DNA from: Pseudomonadales bacterium
Lineage (GTDB): Bacteria; Pseudomonadota; Gammaproteobacteria; Pseudomonadales; Azotimanducaceae
NCBI GenBank assembly: GCA_022822135.1
Contig: JAJECH010000033.1
Span: forward strand, 124,001-188,000
DNA: 64,000 nucleotides
Direction of reading: 5' to 3'
Made by a program: the position numbers and the translations under genes. Positions 15,473-25,020 of this stretch are shown one piece after another. The notes under the pieces were generated by a model. It was not told the origin of the DNA. It worked only from the letters and a program-made list of their open reading frames with translations, and did not search any database. Within the stretch, counting starts at the first letter, position 1. Each line of letters opens with the position of its first letter.

Positions 15473-18172
15473 ATGAACCTAGTGGACCCTTTAATTCTAG
15501 TGGACGGCACGCAGTACGTATTCCGCGCCTATAACGCGCTACCCGAGATGCGTACGAGTCGAGGTTTTCCTACACACGCAATACGCGGCGTCGTCATGAT
15601 GCTCAGGAAGCTCGTCCGTGATAACCCTACCGGGACAGTGGTCGTGGTATTCGATGGTCCAGGAAAAACGTTTCGCGACGAGATGTTCTCTGAATATAAG
15701 GCAAATCGTCCTCCGATCGAAGACGACTTACTTGTGCAATTTGATCCCGTATACGAATTTGTTGATGCAATGGGGTTGCCTCGGCTTGAAGTTGCGGACG
15801 TAGAGGCCGACGATGTCATCGGAACGCTCGCAACGCAAGCGACTGCGGCTAAGCGCGATACCTTAATTTCCAGCTCTGACAAAGATCTGGCTCAGCTCGT
15901 AACCGAACACGTGTATCTGCAGGACACGATGAGCGACAACACACTGGATCCAGATGGCGTGCAGGAGAAGTTTGAGGTCAAACCGGAGCAAATCGTTGAC
16001 TACCTTGCGTTGATGGGAGACAAGGTCGACAACATCCCGGGCATTCCTGGCGTTGGCAAGAAGACTGCCGCGAAGTGGCTCCAAGCCCACGGAGATTTGG
16101 AAACCATCATCGCAACTTCCGCTGACGTAAAAGGAAAGGTCGGGGAGAAACTACGTGCCCATCTCGAACAGCTACCGTTAGCACAGCAACTTGCAACGAT
16201 CAAATGTGATGTCGATATGGAACACTCGGTCGACACGCTCAAACATCAGCCTATGGACCTCACTCAGTTGCTCGAACTCTGCCAAAAGTACGAGTTCCGC
16301 CAGTTGCGAGATCAATTCAATGAAGATGCCGGTGTAACGGAGCCAACTCCGGAACGTTCAGAACCTGAGAAGGAAGTCGAGGTACTGACAACTAACGAAC
16401 AGTTAGATGAGGTGGTTAACGAAATAACAAAGGCTGGTACCTTTGCTGTTTTTGCCGTTACCTCAAGGCACACTACGCTTGACCACAAGGTACACGGTCT
16501 ATGCCTATGTATCAACTGCGAGCGTGTCTGCTATGTGCCATGTACATCGTCGTTGACCGAACCAACGCTGTCAGCTGAGGAAGCCTTAGCGAAACTCCAG
16601 CCCATATTCGAAAACCCGGATTTGACGTTAGTTACCCATGACGTTAAGTCACTTCGACACACGCTTCGGAATTTCGATATCAACGTGCAATCTACCGTTC
16701 ATGACATCATGCTGATGTCGTATGTCTTGAACAGTATCGGCCATGGCGAGCATCGTTTGAAAGGCATCGCAGGGACCGTTCTCGATCGCACCATCAAGGA
16801 CTCTACTGACTTACTCGGATCTGGCGCGAAACGCATCAGTTTTGATGAGGCTGATCCGACCTCAGTGCGTCAGTATGCCAGCCAACAGGTGACAACCATT
16901 GACGCGCTCTACACAGAAATGTCGTCGAGGTTGGACGAAATCAAGACGCTACATTCAATCTATGAAGATGTCGAGATTCCGCTCGAACCGTTCCTTTGGG
17001 GTATGGAACACCACGGAACGCTCGTAGATCCGGACGTGTTAGAGTCACTGCGAATTGAACTCGAGTCGCGAAAGGATTCGTTGGTCGAGCGCGCTTTTGA
17101 GCTCGCTGGGCATGAATTCAATCTTGGTTCGCCTAAGCAGCTTGAAGTCGTACTGTACGACGAGCTGCTCTTACCAGCACCACGTGCGTCGAAAAGTGGT
17201 AGTCGATCGACCAAGGAGGAGGTACTCAGTGGGTTAATCGGAGAGAACGAACTACCTCAAGTCATCCTCGATTATCGCGCGACAACAAAGCTGATTTCAA
17301 CCTATATTGCAGGTCTATCACGAGAGATCAACCCGATAACAAAGCGCATCCATACCTCTTACTCGCAAGCTAACGCTTCGACCGGACGTCTTGCTTCGGT
17401 AAATCCGAATTTACAGAACATTCCGATTCGAACGACTGACGGGCGACGGGTTCGGGAAGCATTTGTCGCGCCTGATAGTCATCTTCTCCTCACGGCGGAC
17501 TATTCACAGATCGAACTTCGGGTGATGGCTCATCTAACCGACGATCCGGGTCTCACCGAAGCGTTTATGGGTCGAGTTGATATTCATCAAGCGACAGCTG
17601 CGGAAGTTTTTGGTGTCGCGCTAGATGCTGTGAGTGAAGATCAGCGACGCAGTGCGAAGGCTATTAACTTCGGTCTAATGTATGGCATGTCTGCATTTGG
17701 TCTCGCACGAAATCTAGAAATTCCGCAATTTCAAGCAAAGGAATACATCGACACATACTTCAATCGCTATCCCAACGTTCAAGACTACGTACGAGCCACG
17801 AAAGAGAAGGGCAAAGAAAACGGCTTCGTAGAAACGATTTATGGTCGACGAATCTATCTTCGCGACATCAACGCACGCAACCCCATGGTGCGGCAGGCCG
17901 CGGAGCGTCTCGCGATCAACGCCCCCGTGCAAGGGAGTGCTGCTGACATCATCAAGAAAGCTACGATCCGCGTTGGTGAGTGGCTACTTGAGTCAGAGCT
18001 CGATATTGAGATGATCCTACAAGTTCACGACGAGCTAGTTTTCGAAGTCGCAGAGTCTGACATAGAAGAAGCAAAGGCACAGATCCCCGAACTAATGCGC
18101 ACAGCGGTCGAGCTAAAGGTACCGTTGGAAGTTGATCTTGGCGTGGCTCAAAACTGGTCCGCGGCACATTGA
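15473..18172 (+). CDS. polA: DNA polymerase I, 3'-5' exonuclease residues absent
   Basis: An 899-residue family A polymerase for repair and Okazaki-fragment processing. The N-terminal 5' nuclease domain is intact (LILVDGTQYVFRAYNALPEM, VEADDVIGTLA, SSDKDLAQLV). Polymerase motif A (DYSQIELRVMAHL), motif B (RRSAKAINFGLMYG) and motif C (LQVHDELVFEV) are all present. The middle domain keeps the length and fold landmarks of the 3'-5' exonuclease, but its four catalytic acids appear lost. By alignment to E. coli from memory, D355/E357 are T330/R332, D424 in KYDR is Leu in KSLR, and D501 in YAAED is Gln in YASQQ. It is probably non-proofreading. AGGA lies about 11 bases before the ATG. Confidence 0.95.
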   Translation: MNLVDPLILVDGTQYVFRAYNALPEMRTSRGFPTHAIRGVVMMLRKLVRDNPTGTVVVVFDGPGKTFRDEMFSEYKANRPPIEDDLLVQFDPVYEFVDAMGLPRLEVADVEADDVIGTLATQATAAKRDTLISSSDKDLAQLVTEHVYLQDTMSDNTLDPDGVQEKFEVKPEQIVDYLALMGDKVDNIPGIPGVGKKTAAKWLQAHGDLETIIATSADVKGKVGEKLRAHLEQLPLAQQLATIKCDVDMEHSVDTLKHQPMDLTQLLELCQKYEFRQLRDQFNEDAGVTEPTPERSEPEKEVEVLTTNEQLDEVVNEITKAGTFAVFAVTSRHTTLDHKVHGLCLCINCERVCYVPCTSSLTEPTLSAEEALAKLQPIFENPDLTLVTHDVKSLRHTLRNFDINVQSTVHDIMLMSYVLNSIGHGEHRLKGIAGTVLDRTIKDSTDLLGSGAKRISFDEADPTSVRQYASQQVTTIDALYTEMSSRLDEIKTLHSIYEDVEIPLEPFLWGMEHHGTLVDPDVLESLRIELESRKDSLVERAFELAGHEFNLGSPKQLEVVLYDELLLPAPRASKSGSRSTKEEVLSGLIGENELPQVILDYRATTKLISTYIAGLSREINPITKRIHTSYSQANASTGRLASVNPNLQNIPIRTTDGRRVREAFVAPDSHLLLTADYSQIELRVMAHLTDDPGLTEAFMGRVDIHQATAAEVFGVALDAVSEDQRRSAKAINFGLMYGMSAFGLARNLEIPQFQAKEYIDTYFNRYPNVQDYVRATKEKGKENGFVETIYGRRIYLRDINARNPMVRQAAERLAINAPVQGSAADIIKKATIRVGEWLLESELDIEMILQVHDELVFEVAESDIEEAKAQIPELMRTAVELKVPLEVDLGVAQNWSAAH

Positions 18173-18254
18173 TTGAGGTGATTCTGTTACGGGTTTCCGT
18201 ATAAGTACGCTCGATACCTGTAACTTGAATTAGATCTTCCGCCAAGTAGTACTC

Positions 18255-18371
18255 TCACTCAACGCGGAAAGTGTCATGGAATTCACTGACACACTTATGG
18301 CAAATCATCTTAGTGGACAGTCGACAACTGATGCTCCCTTTGACGATCGCATGCACTCGGCAGAACTCCAA
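18255..18371 (-). CDS. Possible small Cys-rich protein downstream of engB
   Basis: A 38-codon open frame that begins with a TTG five bases after the engB stop, on the same strand. It encodes a basic peptide with several cysteines and histidines near its end (TKMICHKCVSEFHDTF), reminiscent of a small zinc-binding or haem-like module but not matching any family I can name. A 56-codon ORF is also open on the opposite strand here, so coding is not certain. The interval also has the inverted repeat GTGTCA/TGACAC (18271–18276, 18287–18292). Confidence 0.25.
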   Translation of the reverse strand: MEFCRVHAIVKGSISCRLSTKMICHKCVSEFHDTFRVE

Positions 18372-18375
18372 CCGT

Positions 18376-18966
18376 TCATACGAAGTCTTCCAACCATACT
18401 GCGAGTTCGTCCGAACCTAATCCAGATGATGCCGAGAACAGCTGAACGGTGATTAATTCAGACCCAGCAACATGACGTTTGGTCTCCGCGACGGTTCGCG
18501 CCTGAGCATTCCGTTTCAGCTTGTCAGCCTTGTTCAGTAATACACGCACGCTCAGGACACGATCACTCGCCCAGTCAAGCATCCGCTGATCGAACGGTTT
18601 CAGTGGATGTCTTGCGTCCATCACTAAAACCAATCCCCTCAAATTCTCTCGTTGCTCTAGATATTCATCAACGGCAGCGTTCCAACTTGCTCGTTCACTT
18701 TGGCTCGCTTTTGCATATCCGTAACCGGGCAGGTCTACGATGCGAAACCCCCAAGAAGTGGTAAACAAATTGATCAGTCGTGTTCGACCAGGTGTTTTAC
18801 TCACCCTCGCAAGCCGCTTGTTAGAGGCAACTCGATTCAACGTACTCGACTTACCCGCATTCGATCGTCCAACAAAAGCGACCTCTACAACATCGTCGTG
18901 AGGACACTGAGAGAGTCGTGCGGCGCTACCGATAAATTCAGCCGATAACACAGGCAATTCGGTCAT
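18376..18966 (-). CDS. engB: Ribosome biogenesis GTPase EngB (YihA/YsxC)
   Basis: A 196-residue TRAFAC GTPase required for large-subunit ribosome assembly. G1 is GRSNAGKSSTLN, the switch region reads KTPGRTRLIN, G3 is DLPGYGYAKAS, G4 is LLNKADKL and G5 is the SASSGLG region. Length matches the family. It diverges from the cytochrome c4 gene, as in many gammaproteobacteria where engB sits between polA and cc4–dsbA. Confidence 0.95.
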   Translation of the reverse strand: MTELPVLSAEFIGSAARLSQCPHDDVVEVAFVGRSNAGKSSTLNRVASNKRLARVSKTPGRTRLINLFTTSWGFRIVDLPGYGYAKASQSERASWNAAVDEYLEQRENLRGLVLVMDARHPLKPFDQRMLDWASDRVLSVRVLLNKADKLKRNAQARTVAETKRHVAGSELITVQLFSASSGLGSDELAVWLEDFV

Positions 18967-18974
18967 TTCGGGAA

Positions 18975-19003
18975 TATTTGGCTGTAAAAGTCACACTTAT
19001 AAT
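18975..19003 (+). promoter_or_regulatory. Possible promoter for cytochrome c4–dsbA
   Basis: A perfect -10 hexamer TATAAT lies at 18998–19003, about 55 bases before the cytochrome ATG. The -35 region at a 17-base spacing (TATTTG, 18975–18980) is weak; TTGGCT at 18978 is a better sequence but is spaced only 14 bases. This is the engB/cc4 divergent interval, so a promoter is expected here. Confidence 0.35.
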
Positions 19004-19057
19004 TTCGCGCCTATTACCCCCTGAGATGGTTGGCGTAACGACGCTAACGGAGATTTT

Positions 19058-19705
19058 ATGGGTCGTTATTGCCTGTCAAAACCCTTGATATTTCGTATTT
19101 TGTGCATCCTTTTCGTAAGCTGGATTGGATTCACGCAGTCAATCCTCGGTGAAGAAGCAGGAAACGCCGCAGCTGGAGAAGGCAAAGCGGTGGCTTGCGT
19201 TGCTTGCCACGGTAACGACGGCACATCGACTATCCCTGACTATCCTCACATTGCCGGTCAGAACGCGAAATACCTGGAAATCCAGATGCGCCAGATGCGC
19301 GATGGCGAGCGGAACATCCCATTGATGGCTGGTCAGCTAGACGCGATGAGCGATCAGGACCTGAAGGACATCGCTGCGTACTACGCCTCACAACCTGGGA
19401 AAATCGGACAAGCATCACCTGAAAACCTTGAGCTCGGTGAACGCATTTACCGTGGCGGCATTCTTGAAAAGAACGTGGCCGCATGCACCGCATGTCATTC
19501 ACCGAACGGCAACGGGAACACGCTTGCGGGATTCCCGCGCATCTCCGGGCAACCGGTTGGGTACACGGTTGCCCAACTTAAAAGCTATCGTGAGGACGAA
19601 CGTACCAGCGATGAATATGTCAATGGAATGATGCGGGATATCGCTGCGCGTATGACCGACAACGAAATCGAAGCTGTCGCAAACTACATTCAAGGGCTGT
19701 ACTAG
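19058..19705 (+). CDS. Dihaem cytochrome c4
   Basis: A 215-residue periplasmic electron carrier with two c-type haem sites, one per domain: CVACHGNDG and CTACHSPNG. The repeated MRDGERNIPLMAG and MMRDIAARMTDNE segments supply the axial Met ligands. An N-terminal signal peptide (FRILCILFVSWIGFTQSILG) directs export. Cytochrome c4 passes electrons to terminal oxidases. The neighbour downstream is dsbA and the divergent neighbour is engB, a conserved arrangement that supports the call. Confidence 0.93.
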   Translation: MGRYCLSKPLIFRILCILFVSWIGFTQSILGEEAGNAAAGEGKAVACVACHGNDGTSTIPDYPHIAGQNAKYLEIQMRQMRDGERNIPLMAGQLDAMSDQDLKDIAAYYASQPGKIGQASPENLELGERIYRGGILEKNVAACTACHSPNGNGNTLAGFPRISGQPVGYTVAQLKSYREDERTSDEYVNGMMRDIAARMTDNEIEAVANYIQGLY

Positions 19706-19749
19706 ACAGAAGCCCGTCCTGTGACAGCGTTTAGCGGCAGGAGCTTTAA

Positions 19750-20412
19750 ATGAAGATTCAAGTCTTTCTCATTGGCGTCACCGCCATGTTCGCTACCGTC
19801 GCGCTCACCCAAGAGGTGGAATTTCGCGAGTTCGAACACTATCGAGAAATTCCAACACGGTTTGAGACATCGGACATCCATTCCGATACCGTGGTTGTCA
19901 CTGAGATGTTCTCCTATTCCTGCTCCCACTGCTTCACCTTTGAACGTGACTTGAGCGACTGGCTTCCCCAACAAGACGAAACGGTGAAGTTCGTACGCGA
20001 ACACGTGGTGTTCACAGGACCTGGTTTGAACCTCGCCAAGGCGTTCTATGCCGCTGAAGAGTTAGGAGTTACCGAGAAGATTCACGATTCAATGTTCATC
20101 GCAATTCATATTAATGGCTTGCGCATGAATCAGCTGGACTTACTCGTCCGCTTATTTGAAGGGCGTGGAGAAACTTCTGCAACTGATTTTCAAGCTGCGT
20201 TTAACAGCTTTAATGTGGAGAACCGTGTGCGTCGAAGTGACGCCCTCGTTCGTGGATGGCGGATTGAAGCCACACCGACCATGGTTGTTGATGGACGCTA
20301 CATCGTAGTTGGCACGCATATCCGAACCAATCGGCAGGTACTTGAAGTCGTAGATTTCCTAGTGGCTAAAGTCTTAGAAGATCGCCGATCACAACGCAAT
20401 ACAGGTTCCTAA
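19750..20412 (+). CDS. dsbA: Thiol:disulfide interchange protein DsbA
   Basis: A 220-residue periplasmic oxidase that introduces disulfides into exported proteins. After a signal peptide (VFLIGVTAMFATVALTQ) the thioredoxin-like fold carries the active site C58-S-H-C61 in FSYSCSHCFTFE and the cis-proline in IEATPTMVVDG. The dipeptide between the cysteines is SH, rather than the PH of E. coli DsbA, which may alter redox potential. It follows the cytochrome c4 gene by 44 bases. Confidence 0.9.
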   Translation: MKIQVFLIGVTAMFATVALTQEVEFREFEHYREIPTRFETSDIHSDTVVVTEMFSYSCSHCFTFERDLSDWLPQQDETVKFVREHVVFTGPGLNLAKAFYAAEELGVTEKIHDSMFIAIHINGLRMNQLDLLVRLFEGRGETSATDFQAAFNSFNVENRVRRSDALVRGWRIEATPTMVVDGRYIVVGTHIRTNRQVLEVVDFLVAKVLEDRRSQRNTGS

Positions 20413-20445
20413 TACCGCGATCCTGTTGTCGCGATTGATCGATTC

Positions 20446-21900
20446 ATGTATCTAGGAATCGATATCGGCACGTCAGCCGTTAAAACCGTCATCATGAGCG
20501 AACACGGTGAGATCGTCGCTGAATCTTCGGCGTCGCTTTCGGTTTCGAGACCTCATCCACTGATGAGTGAGCAACATCCCGACGCGTGGTGGGATGCGGT
20601 TAACGAAACGATCGGATCTCTCAAAAAGTATGCACCAACGGTACGAGGGATCGGACTATCGGGTCAAATGCACGGAGCCGTACTCCTCGATCAAGCCCAC
20701 AAACCTCTACGCCCAGCGATCCTATGGAACGATGGACGATCCGGGGAAGAATGTCGCGAGCTAGAAACAACCGTCGATGTGCCCGAAGCTACCGGCAATC
20801 ATGCGATGCCCGGTTTTACAGCGCCCAAGCTACTTTGGGTTCGTAAACACGAGAACGACATTTTCAGGAACACCAAGACCATTCTCCTTCCAAAAGACTA
20901 TGTTCGACTCCGGATGACGGGCGAACTAGCTACGGACATGTCCGATGCATCTGGAACTCTGTGGTTGAACGTTGCTGAGCGGAGTTGGCACCCCGACATG
21001 TTAAACGCATCCGGGATTTCAACGGAGCACATGCCCAAGCTATACGAAGGTAGCGATGTAACCGGCGTTCTATCTCCACAGATCGCGGCGACATGGGGAA
21101 TGAATCAGGTTCCGATCGTCGGTGGTGCTGGCGACCAGGCGGCAGGCGCGGTTGGCGCGGGAGCTGTGTCGCCTGGCATATGTACGCTTTCGCTTGGGAC
21201 ATCTGGGGTCATGTTTGCACCTGACTCTGGCTACCACCCGAACCCAGAAGGAGGTATTCATACGTTCTGCCACGCTTTGCCTGATGTCTGGCACGAAATG
21301 GCGGTCATTCTCTCCGCTGCGGGTTCACTAACTTGGGTTACGCAACTAACTAAATCGGAGTCTGAAGCTTCGTTGATCAGCGAGATTGAGGCACGGCCTC
21401 GGTCATTAACTCGGGTGATCTTTTTGCCATACCTATCCGGCGAGCGAACGCCGCATAACAACCCTTTGGCGAAAGGCGTATTTAGTGGCTTAACGCCAGA
21501 TACCACGCGTGCGGATCTTGGTTACGCAGTTTTAGAAGGTGTCGCATTCGCATTCAAGGATTGCTATACCGAGCTTATGAAAGCTGGCGCTAACATTGAA
21601 CACATAAACGTCATCGGTGGTGGTTCGCATAGCCGCTTCTGGGGGCAACTAATCGCCGATGTGTTGCAAAGACCTTTGACTTATCGCCAAGACGCCGCAG
21701 TCGGACCTGCCCTCGGCGCGGCGAGACTCGCTCAGCTTGCGGTTGAAAAGTCAACCGTAACGGATGTTTGTTCAGAGGCTCCGGTTGATTTCACGGTCAG
21801 TCCGAAGTCAGGCGAGGCTACCGAACTTGATAGCAAGTACCTCGAATTCAAAGCCTTGTACGATGACCTTAAACCTCATTTTGGTCGACAAGCTGGCTAA
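20446..21900 (+). CDS. xylB: Xylulokinase
   Basis: A 484-residue FGGY-family sugar kinase that phosphorylates D-xylulose. The N-terminal phosphate-binding loop GIDIGTSAVKTV, the GLSGQMHGAVLLD segment and the second-domain GGAGDQAAGAVGAGA and VIGGGSHSRFWGQLIAD regions are all present. Length is normal. It lies just upstream of xylA on the same strand, so the pair converts xylose to xylulose 5-phosphate. No xylose transporter or XylR regulator is in the window. Confidence 0.93.
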   Translation: MYLGIDIGTSAVKTVIMSEHGEIVAESSASLSVSRPHPLMSEQHPDAWWDAVNETIGSLKKYAPTVRGIGLSGQMHGAVLLDQAHKPLRPAILWNDGRSGEECRELETTVDVPEATGNHAMPGFTAPKLLWVRKHENDIFRNTKTILLPKDYVRLRMTGELATDMSDASGTLWLNVAERSWHPDMLNASGISTEHMPKLYEGSDVTGVLSPQIAATWGMNQVPIVGGAGDQAAGAVGAGAVSPGICTLSLGTSGVMFAPDSGYHPNPEGGIHTFCHALPDVWHEMAVILSAAGSLTWVTQLTKSESEASLISEIEARPRSLTRVIFLPYLSGERTPHNNPLAKGVFSGLTPDTTRADLGYAVLEGVAFAFKDCYTELMKAGANIEHINVIGGGSHSRFWGQLIADVLQRPLTYRQDAAVGPALGAARLAQLAVEKSTVTDVCSEAPVDFTVSPKSGEATELDSKYLEFKALYDDLKPHFGRQAG

Positions 21901-21989
21901 GTCGACGACGTTCAACACGAATCTCCGAGTTACTCAAGCAATAAGCTCTTCCCCTATCATTCGTGCAAGTCCCACTCTGACTATCAACC

Positions 21990-23294
21990 ATGTCCTTCTT
22001 CCCTTCCGTCGAAAAAATCCAATACGAAGGACCCGATAGCACAAATCCACTCGCATTTCGTTATTACGACGCAAATCGGGACGTGCTTGGGAAGACGATG
22101 GCAGAACATCTACGGTTTGCAGTCTGTTACTGGCATTCCTTTGCCGCTCCTGGGGACGATGTATTCGGGGACGGCACATGGGATCGGCCCTGGAACGACG
22201 ACCTCGGCGGCGCACGCGAGAAACTCGCGAGTGCGTTCGAGTTCTTTGAGAAACTTGGAAATCCGTACTACTGTTTTCATGATCGTGATGTAGCACCTGA
22301 GGGTAGTACATACGCCGAAACCGAGCGTAATTTGAAAACGATCGGTGACGAACTCGCAGAAGCGCAGGAGCGAACGGGGATCAAGTTACTTTGGGGAACC
22401 GCGAACTTATTCGGACATCCGCGCTACGCTGCGGGTGCGGCTACCAACCCCAATCCTGAAGTATTCGCGTTCGCGGCATCGCAGGTCATGCAAGCGCTGG
22501 ACCTAACGCATGAACTTCAAGGCGAGAACTATGTGCTGTGGGGTGGGCGCGAAGGCTACGACACGTTGCTGAATACGGATTTACGCCGGGAATCACAACA
22601 GCTGGGCCGATTCATGGCCATGGTCGCCGAACACAAAGCTAAGATTGGCTTTACCGGCACGTTGCTCATCGAACCTAAGCCATGTGAACCGACGAAACAC
22701 CAATACGACTATGACAGCGCGGCTTGTTACGCGTTCTTACAAAAGTATGGTCTAGAAGATCAGTTCAAACTCAATATCGAGTGCAACCACGCGACGCTAG
22801 CAGGTCACAGCTTCCACCATGAAATCGCATTCGCGATTGCACACGGCATTTTTGGCAGCGTAGACGCGAATCGCGGGGATCCTCAAAACGGTTGGGATAC
22901 CGACCAGTTTCCTAATTCGGCGACCGAATGGTCACTAATACTCCATGAAATCCTCAAGGACGGCGGATTCACGTCTGGCGGTCTCAATTTCGACGCTAAG
23001 TTACGTCGCCAGAGCGTGAATCGCGAAGATCTTTTCTACGGGCACATCGGCGGAATGGATACGATCAGTCACGGATTACTAAACGCCGCCGCGCTACTCG
23101 AAGACGGTATTCTGGTCGAAACTCTGACCTCCCGCTACAGCGGGTGGGATAGCAAACTAGGCCAAGATATCCTGACATCAAATTCAAGTCTAAAGGACTT
23201 GGCACAATTCGTGAGTGATCACGAGTCCCCTTTACCACCAAGCTCGGGCAACCAGGAACTCTTGGAAAATACCGTTGCTCGATTCATAAGCTAG
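21990..23294 (+). CDS. xylA: Xylose isomerase
   Basis: A 434-residue TIM-barrel isomerase, class II length, converting D-xylose to D-xylulose with two divalent metals. Diagnostic runs are [27 protein letters not shown] (catalytic His), [33 protein letters not shown] and WDTDQFP. It follows xylB after 89 bases; most bacteria have xylA first. No ribosome-binding site is obvious before the ATG. Confidence 0.95.
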   Translation: MSFFPSVEKIQYEGPDSTNPLAFRYYDANRDVLGKTMAEHLRFAVCYWHSFAAPGDDVFGDGTWDRPWNDDLGGAREKLASAFEFFEKLGNPYYCFHDRDVAPEGSTYAETERNLKTIGDELAEAQERTGIKLLWGTANLFGHPRYAAGAATNPNPEVFAFAASQVMQALDLTHELQGENYVLWGGREGYDTLLNTDLRRESQQLGRFMAMVAEHKAKIGFTGTLLIEPKPCEPTKHQYDYDSAACYAFLQKYGLEDQFKLNIECNHATLAGHSFHHEIAFAIAHGIFGSVDANRGDPQNGWDTDQFPNSATEWSLILHEILKDGGFTSGGLNFDAKLRRQSVNREDLFYGHIGGMDTISHGLLNAAALLEDGILVETLTSRYSGWDSKLGQDILTSNSSLKDLAQFVSDHESPLPPSSGNQELLENTVARFIS

Positions 23295-23331
23295 CTGTCC
23301 GCAGCTCGCAAAAACCTTTTTTATCGGACCT

Positions 23332-25017
23332 GTGATGCTTAAACCTGTCCAGCGCTGTCAGCGAGTTATTGGCTTTTCAGTGCTTCTCTTTTTCGTCGGC
23401 GTCATTAGTGCTGACCGCATTGATGATCAAAACGTCATAAACGCTATGGAGGAGGAGCTAGTTCGCTCCATGTCCGCTTTAGCCGAACGACCGGATCCGC
23501 CTTTTTACATCAGTTACGAGATCACCGATAGTTTCCAAGCGCGCGTCAGTAGTGCTTTTGGTCGAATCACACGCAGTTCGGAATCCGCAGGTACGTATTA
23601 CGACGTGGATCTAAGAGTCGGCAAGCCGGAAATGGATAACACCCATCTCGCTAATCGCCGAGCGTTTCCTCGGGTCGCACTTGGCTCGCTTGCCAATCAA
23701 GATGGTATTCGCAATAACCTGTGGTTGTTAACGGATCGTTCGTTCAAACAGGCGTCCGAACAACTCGTTAATGTACGAACTCAAAGCGAAATACAGATTG
23801 ATACCGACGGTCCCGCTTTCGATCTCGCTCCTGCGATCAAAGTCTCACACTCGGAGCGTGATCAATCGATCCGATTCGCTCGTGCGGAGTGGGAAAAACG
23901 CATGCAGCGCGTCTCCAACGTATTCAATGGTCACCCGACCTTGCTTAGTGGTAATGCTCAAGCTTCCGTCGTCAAAAATGTCCGTTTCTTTGTTAATAGC
24001 GAAGGCTCAAGAATTCAATCCGACGAACTCATGTACACCATCGTTCTGTCAGCAGCAACGAAAGCCGACGATGGTTCAAATCTGAGTTTATCGAAGTTAT
24101 TTCACGCACGTAAGCCGTCCGGTCTACCAACCAATCGCGAACTGACGCGGACGGCAGACGAGATCGTGACAATGCTCATCAATCTTCGGAACGCGCCCAA
24201 TATCGAGCCATACACAGGTCCCGCGATTCTGTCAGGACGTGCGGCTGGCGTTTTGTTTCATGAAATACTTGGTCATCGTCTGGAAGGACATCGTCTAAAG
24301 CAGACGAACGACGCTCAAACGTTCAAAGACAAGATCAATCAACGTGTGTTACCGGAATCAATGTCAGTGGTATTTGATCCATCCCTCGAGAAATTCGGCG
24401 ACACAGATTTACTAGGAATGTATGCGTTCGACAACGAAGGCGTCAAGGGACAGAAGGTGCGTGTTATTGAAGGCGGAATTTTGAAGCGCTTCCTTTTCGG
24501 CCGCTCAACATTAGCGGACGACGGGTTCCGTGAGTCGAATGGTCACGGTCGTAAAGCCGTTGGACTCACTTCAGTAGCAAGGCAGTCAAATCTGCTTGTC
24601 GAAGTCGAAGATCCCTACACCCCTGCGGAGTTAGAAGAGCAGATGATCGCCATCTTGAAGGAGCGTGACCTCGAGTACGGACTCTACTTCGACGATATCG
24701 TCGGAGGCTTCACGATCACCCAGCGGAGCTTGCCGAATTCATTCACGGTGCGTCCGGTCGTCGTTTACAAAATCTTTCAAGACGGGTCACGCGAACTCGT
24801 ACGAGGAGTAGACCTAATCGGTACGCCGCTCGCCGTATTCGACAGTGTAATCGCTGCAGCCGACGATATGGCGGTATTCAACGGTCAATGTGGTGCAGAA
24901 TCGGGCATGGTACCCGTATCTGCCATCTCACCGTCTATTCTGGTTGGGCAGATCGAAGTGCAACGCGCTTCACAATCGCGCGCCATATTGCCCATACTGC
25001 CACCACCAGGTGTTTAG
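23332..25017 (+). CDS. TldD-like metalloprotease, exported
   Basis: A 561-residue member of the TldD/PmbA family. The zinc motif is intact: H310-E-x3-H in FHEILGHRLEGH. The family's later core is visible as GVKGQKVRVIEGGILKRFLF and the C-terminal segment with CGAESGMVPVSAISPSILVG. Unlike the cytoplasmic E. coli TldD (about 480 residues), it has an N-terminal signal peptide (VIGFSVLLFFVGVISADR), so it should work in the periplasm. It is paired with the next gene three bases away, which resembles it but lacks the zinc motif, mirroring the active TldD/inactive TldE pair. TldD/E proteins degrade flexible or modified peptides; the substrate here is unknown. Confidence 0.85.
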   Translation: MMLKPVQRCQRVIGFSVLLFFVGVISADRIDDQNVINAMEEELVRSMSALAERPDPPFYISYEITDSFQARVSSAFGRITRSSESAGTYYDVDLRVGKPEMDNTHLANRRAFPRVALGSLANQDGIRNNLWLLTDRSFKQASEQLVNVRTQSEIQIDTDGPAFDLAPAIKVSHSERDQSIRFARAEWEKRMQRVSNVFNGHPTLLSGNAQASVVKNVRFFVNSEGSRIQSDELMYTIVLSAATKADDGSNLSLSKLFHARKPSGLPTNRELTRTADEIVTMLINLRNAPNIEPYTGPAILSGRAAGVLFHEILGHRLEGHRLKQTNDAQTFKDKINQRVLPESMSVVFDPSLEKFGDTDLLGMYAFDNEGVKGQKVRVIEGGILKRFLFGRSTLADDGFRESNGHGRKAVGLTSVARQSNLLVEVEDPYTPAELEEQMIAILKERDLEYGLYFDDIVGGFTITQRSLPNSFTVRPVVVYKIFQDGSRELVRGVDLIGTPLAVFDSVIAAADDMAVFNGQCGAESGMVPVSAISPSILVGQIEVQRASQSRAILPILPPPGV

Positions 25018-25020
25018 CTG

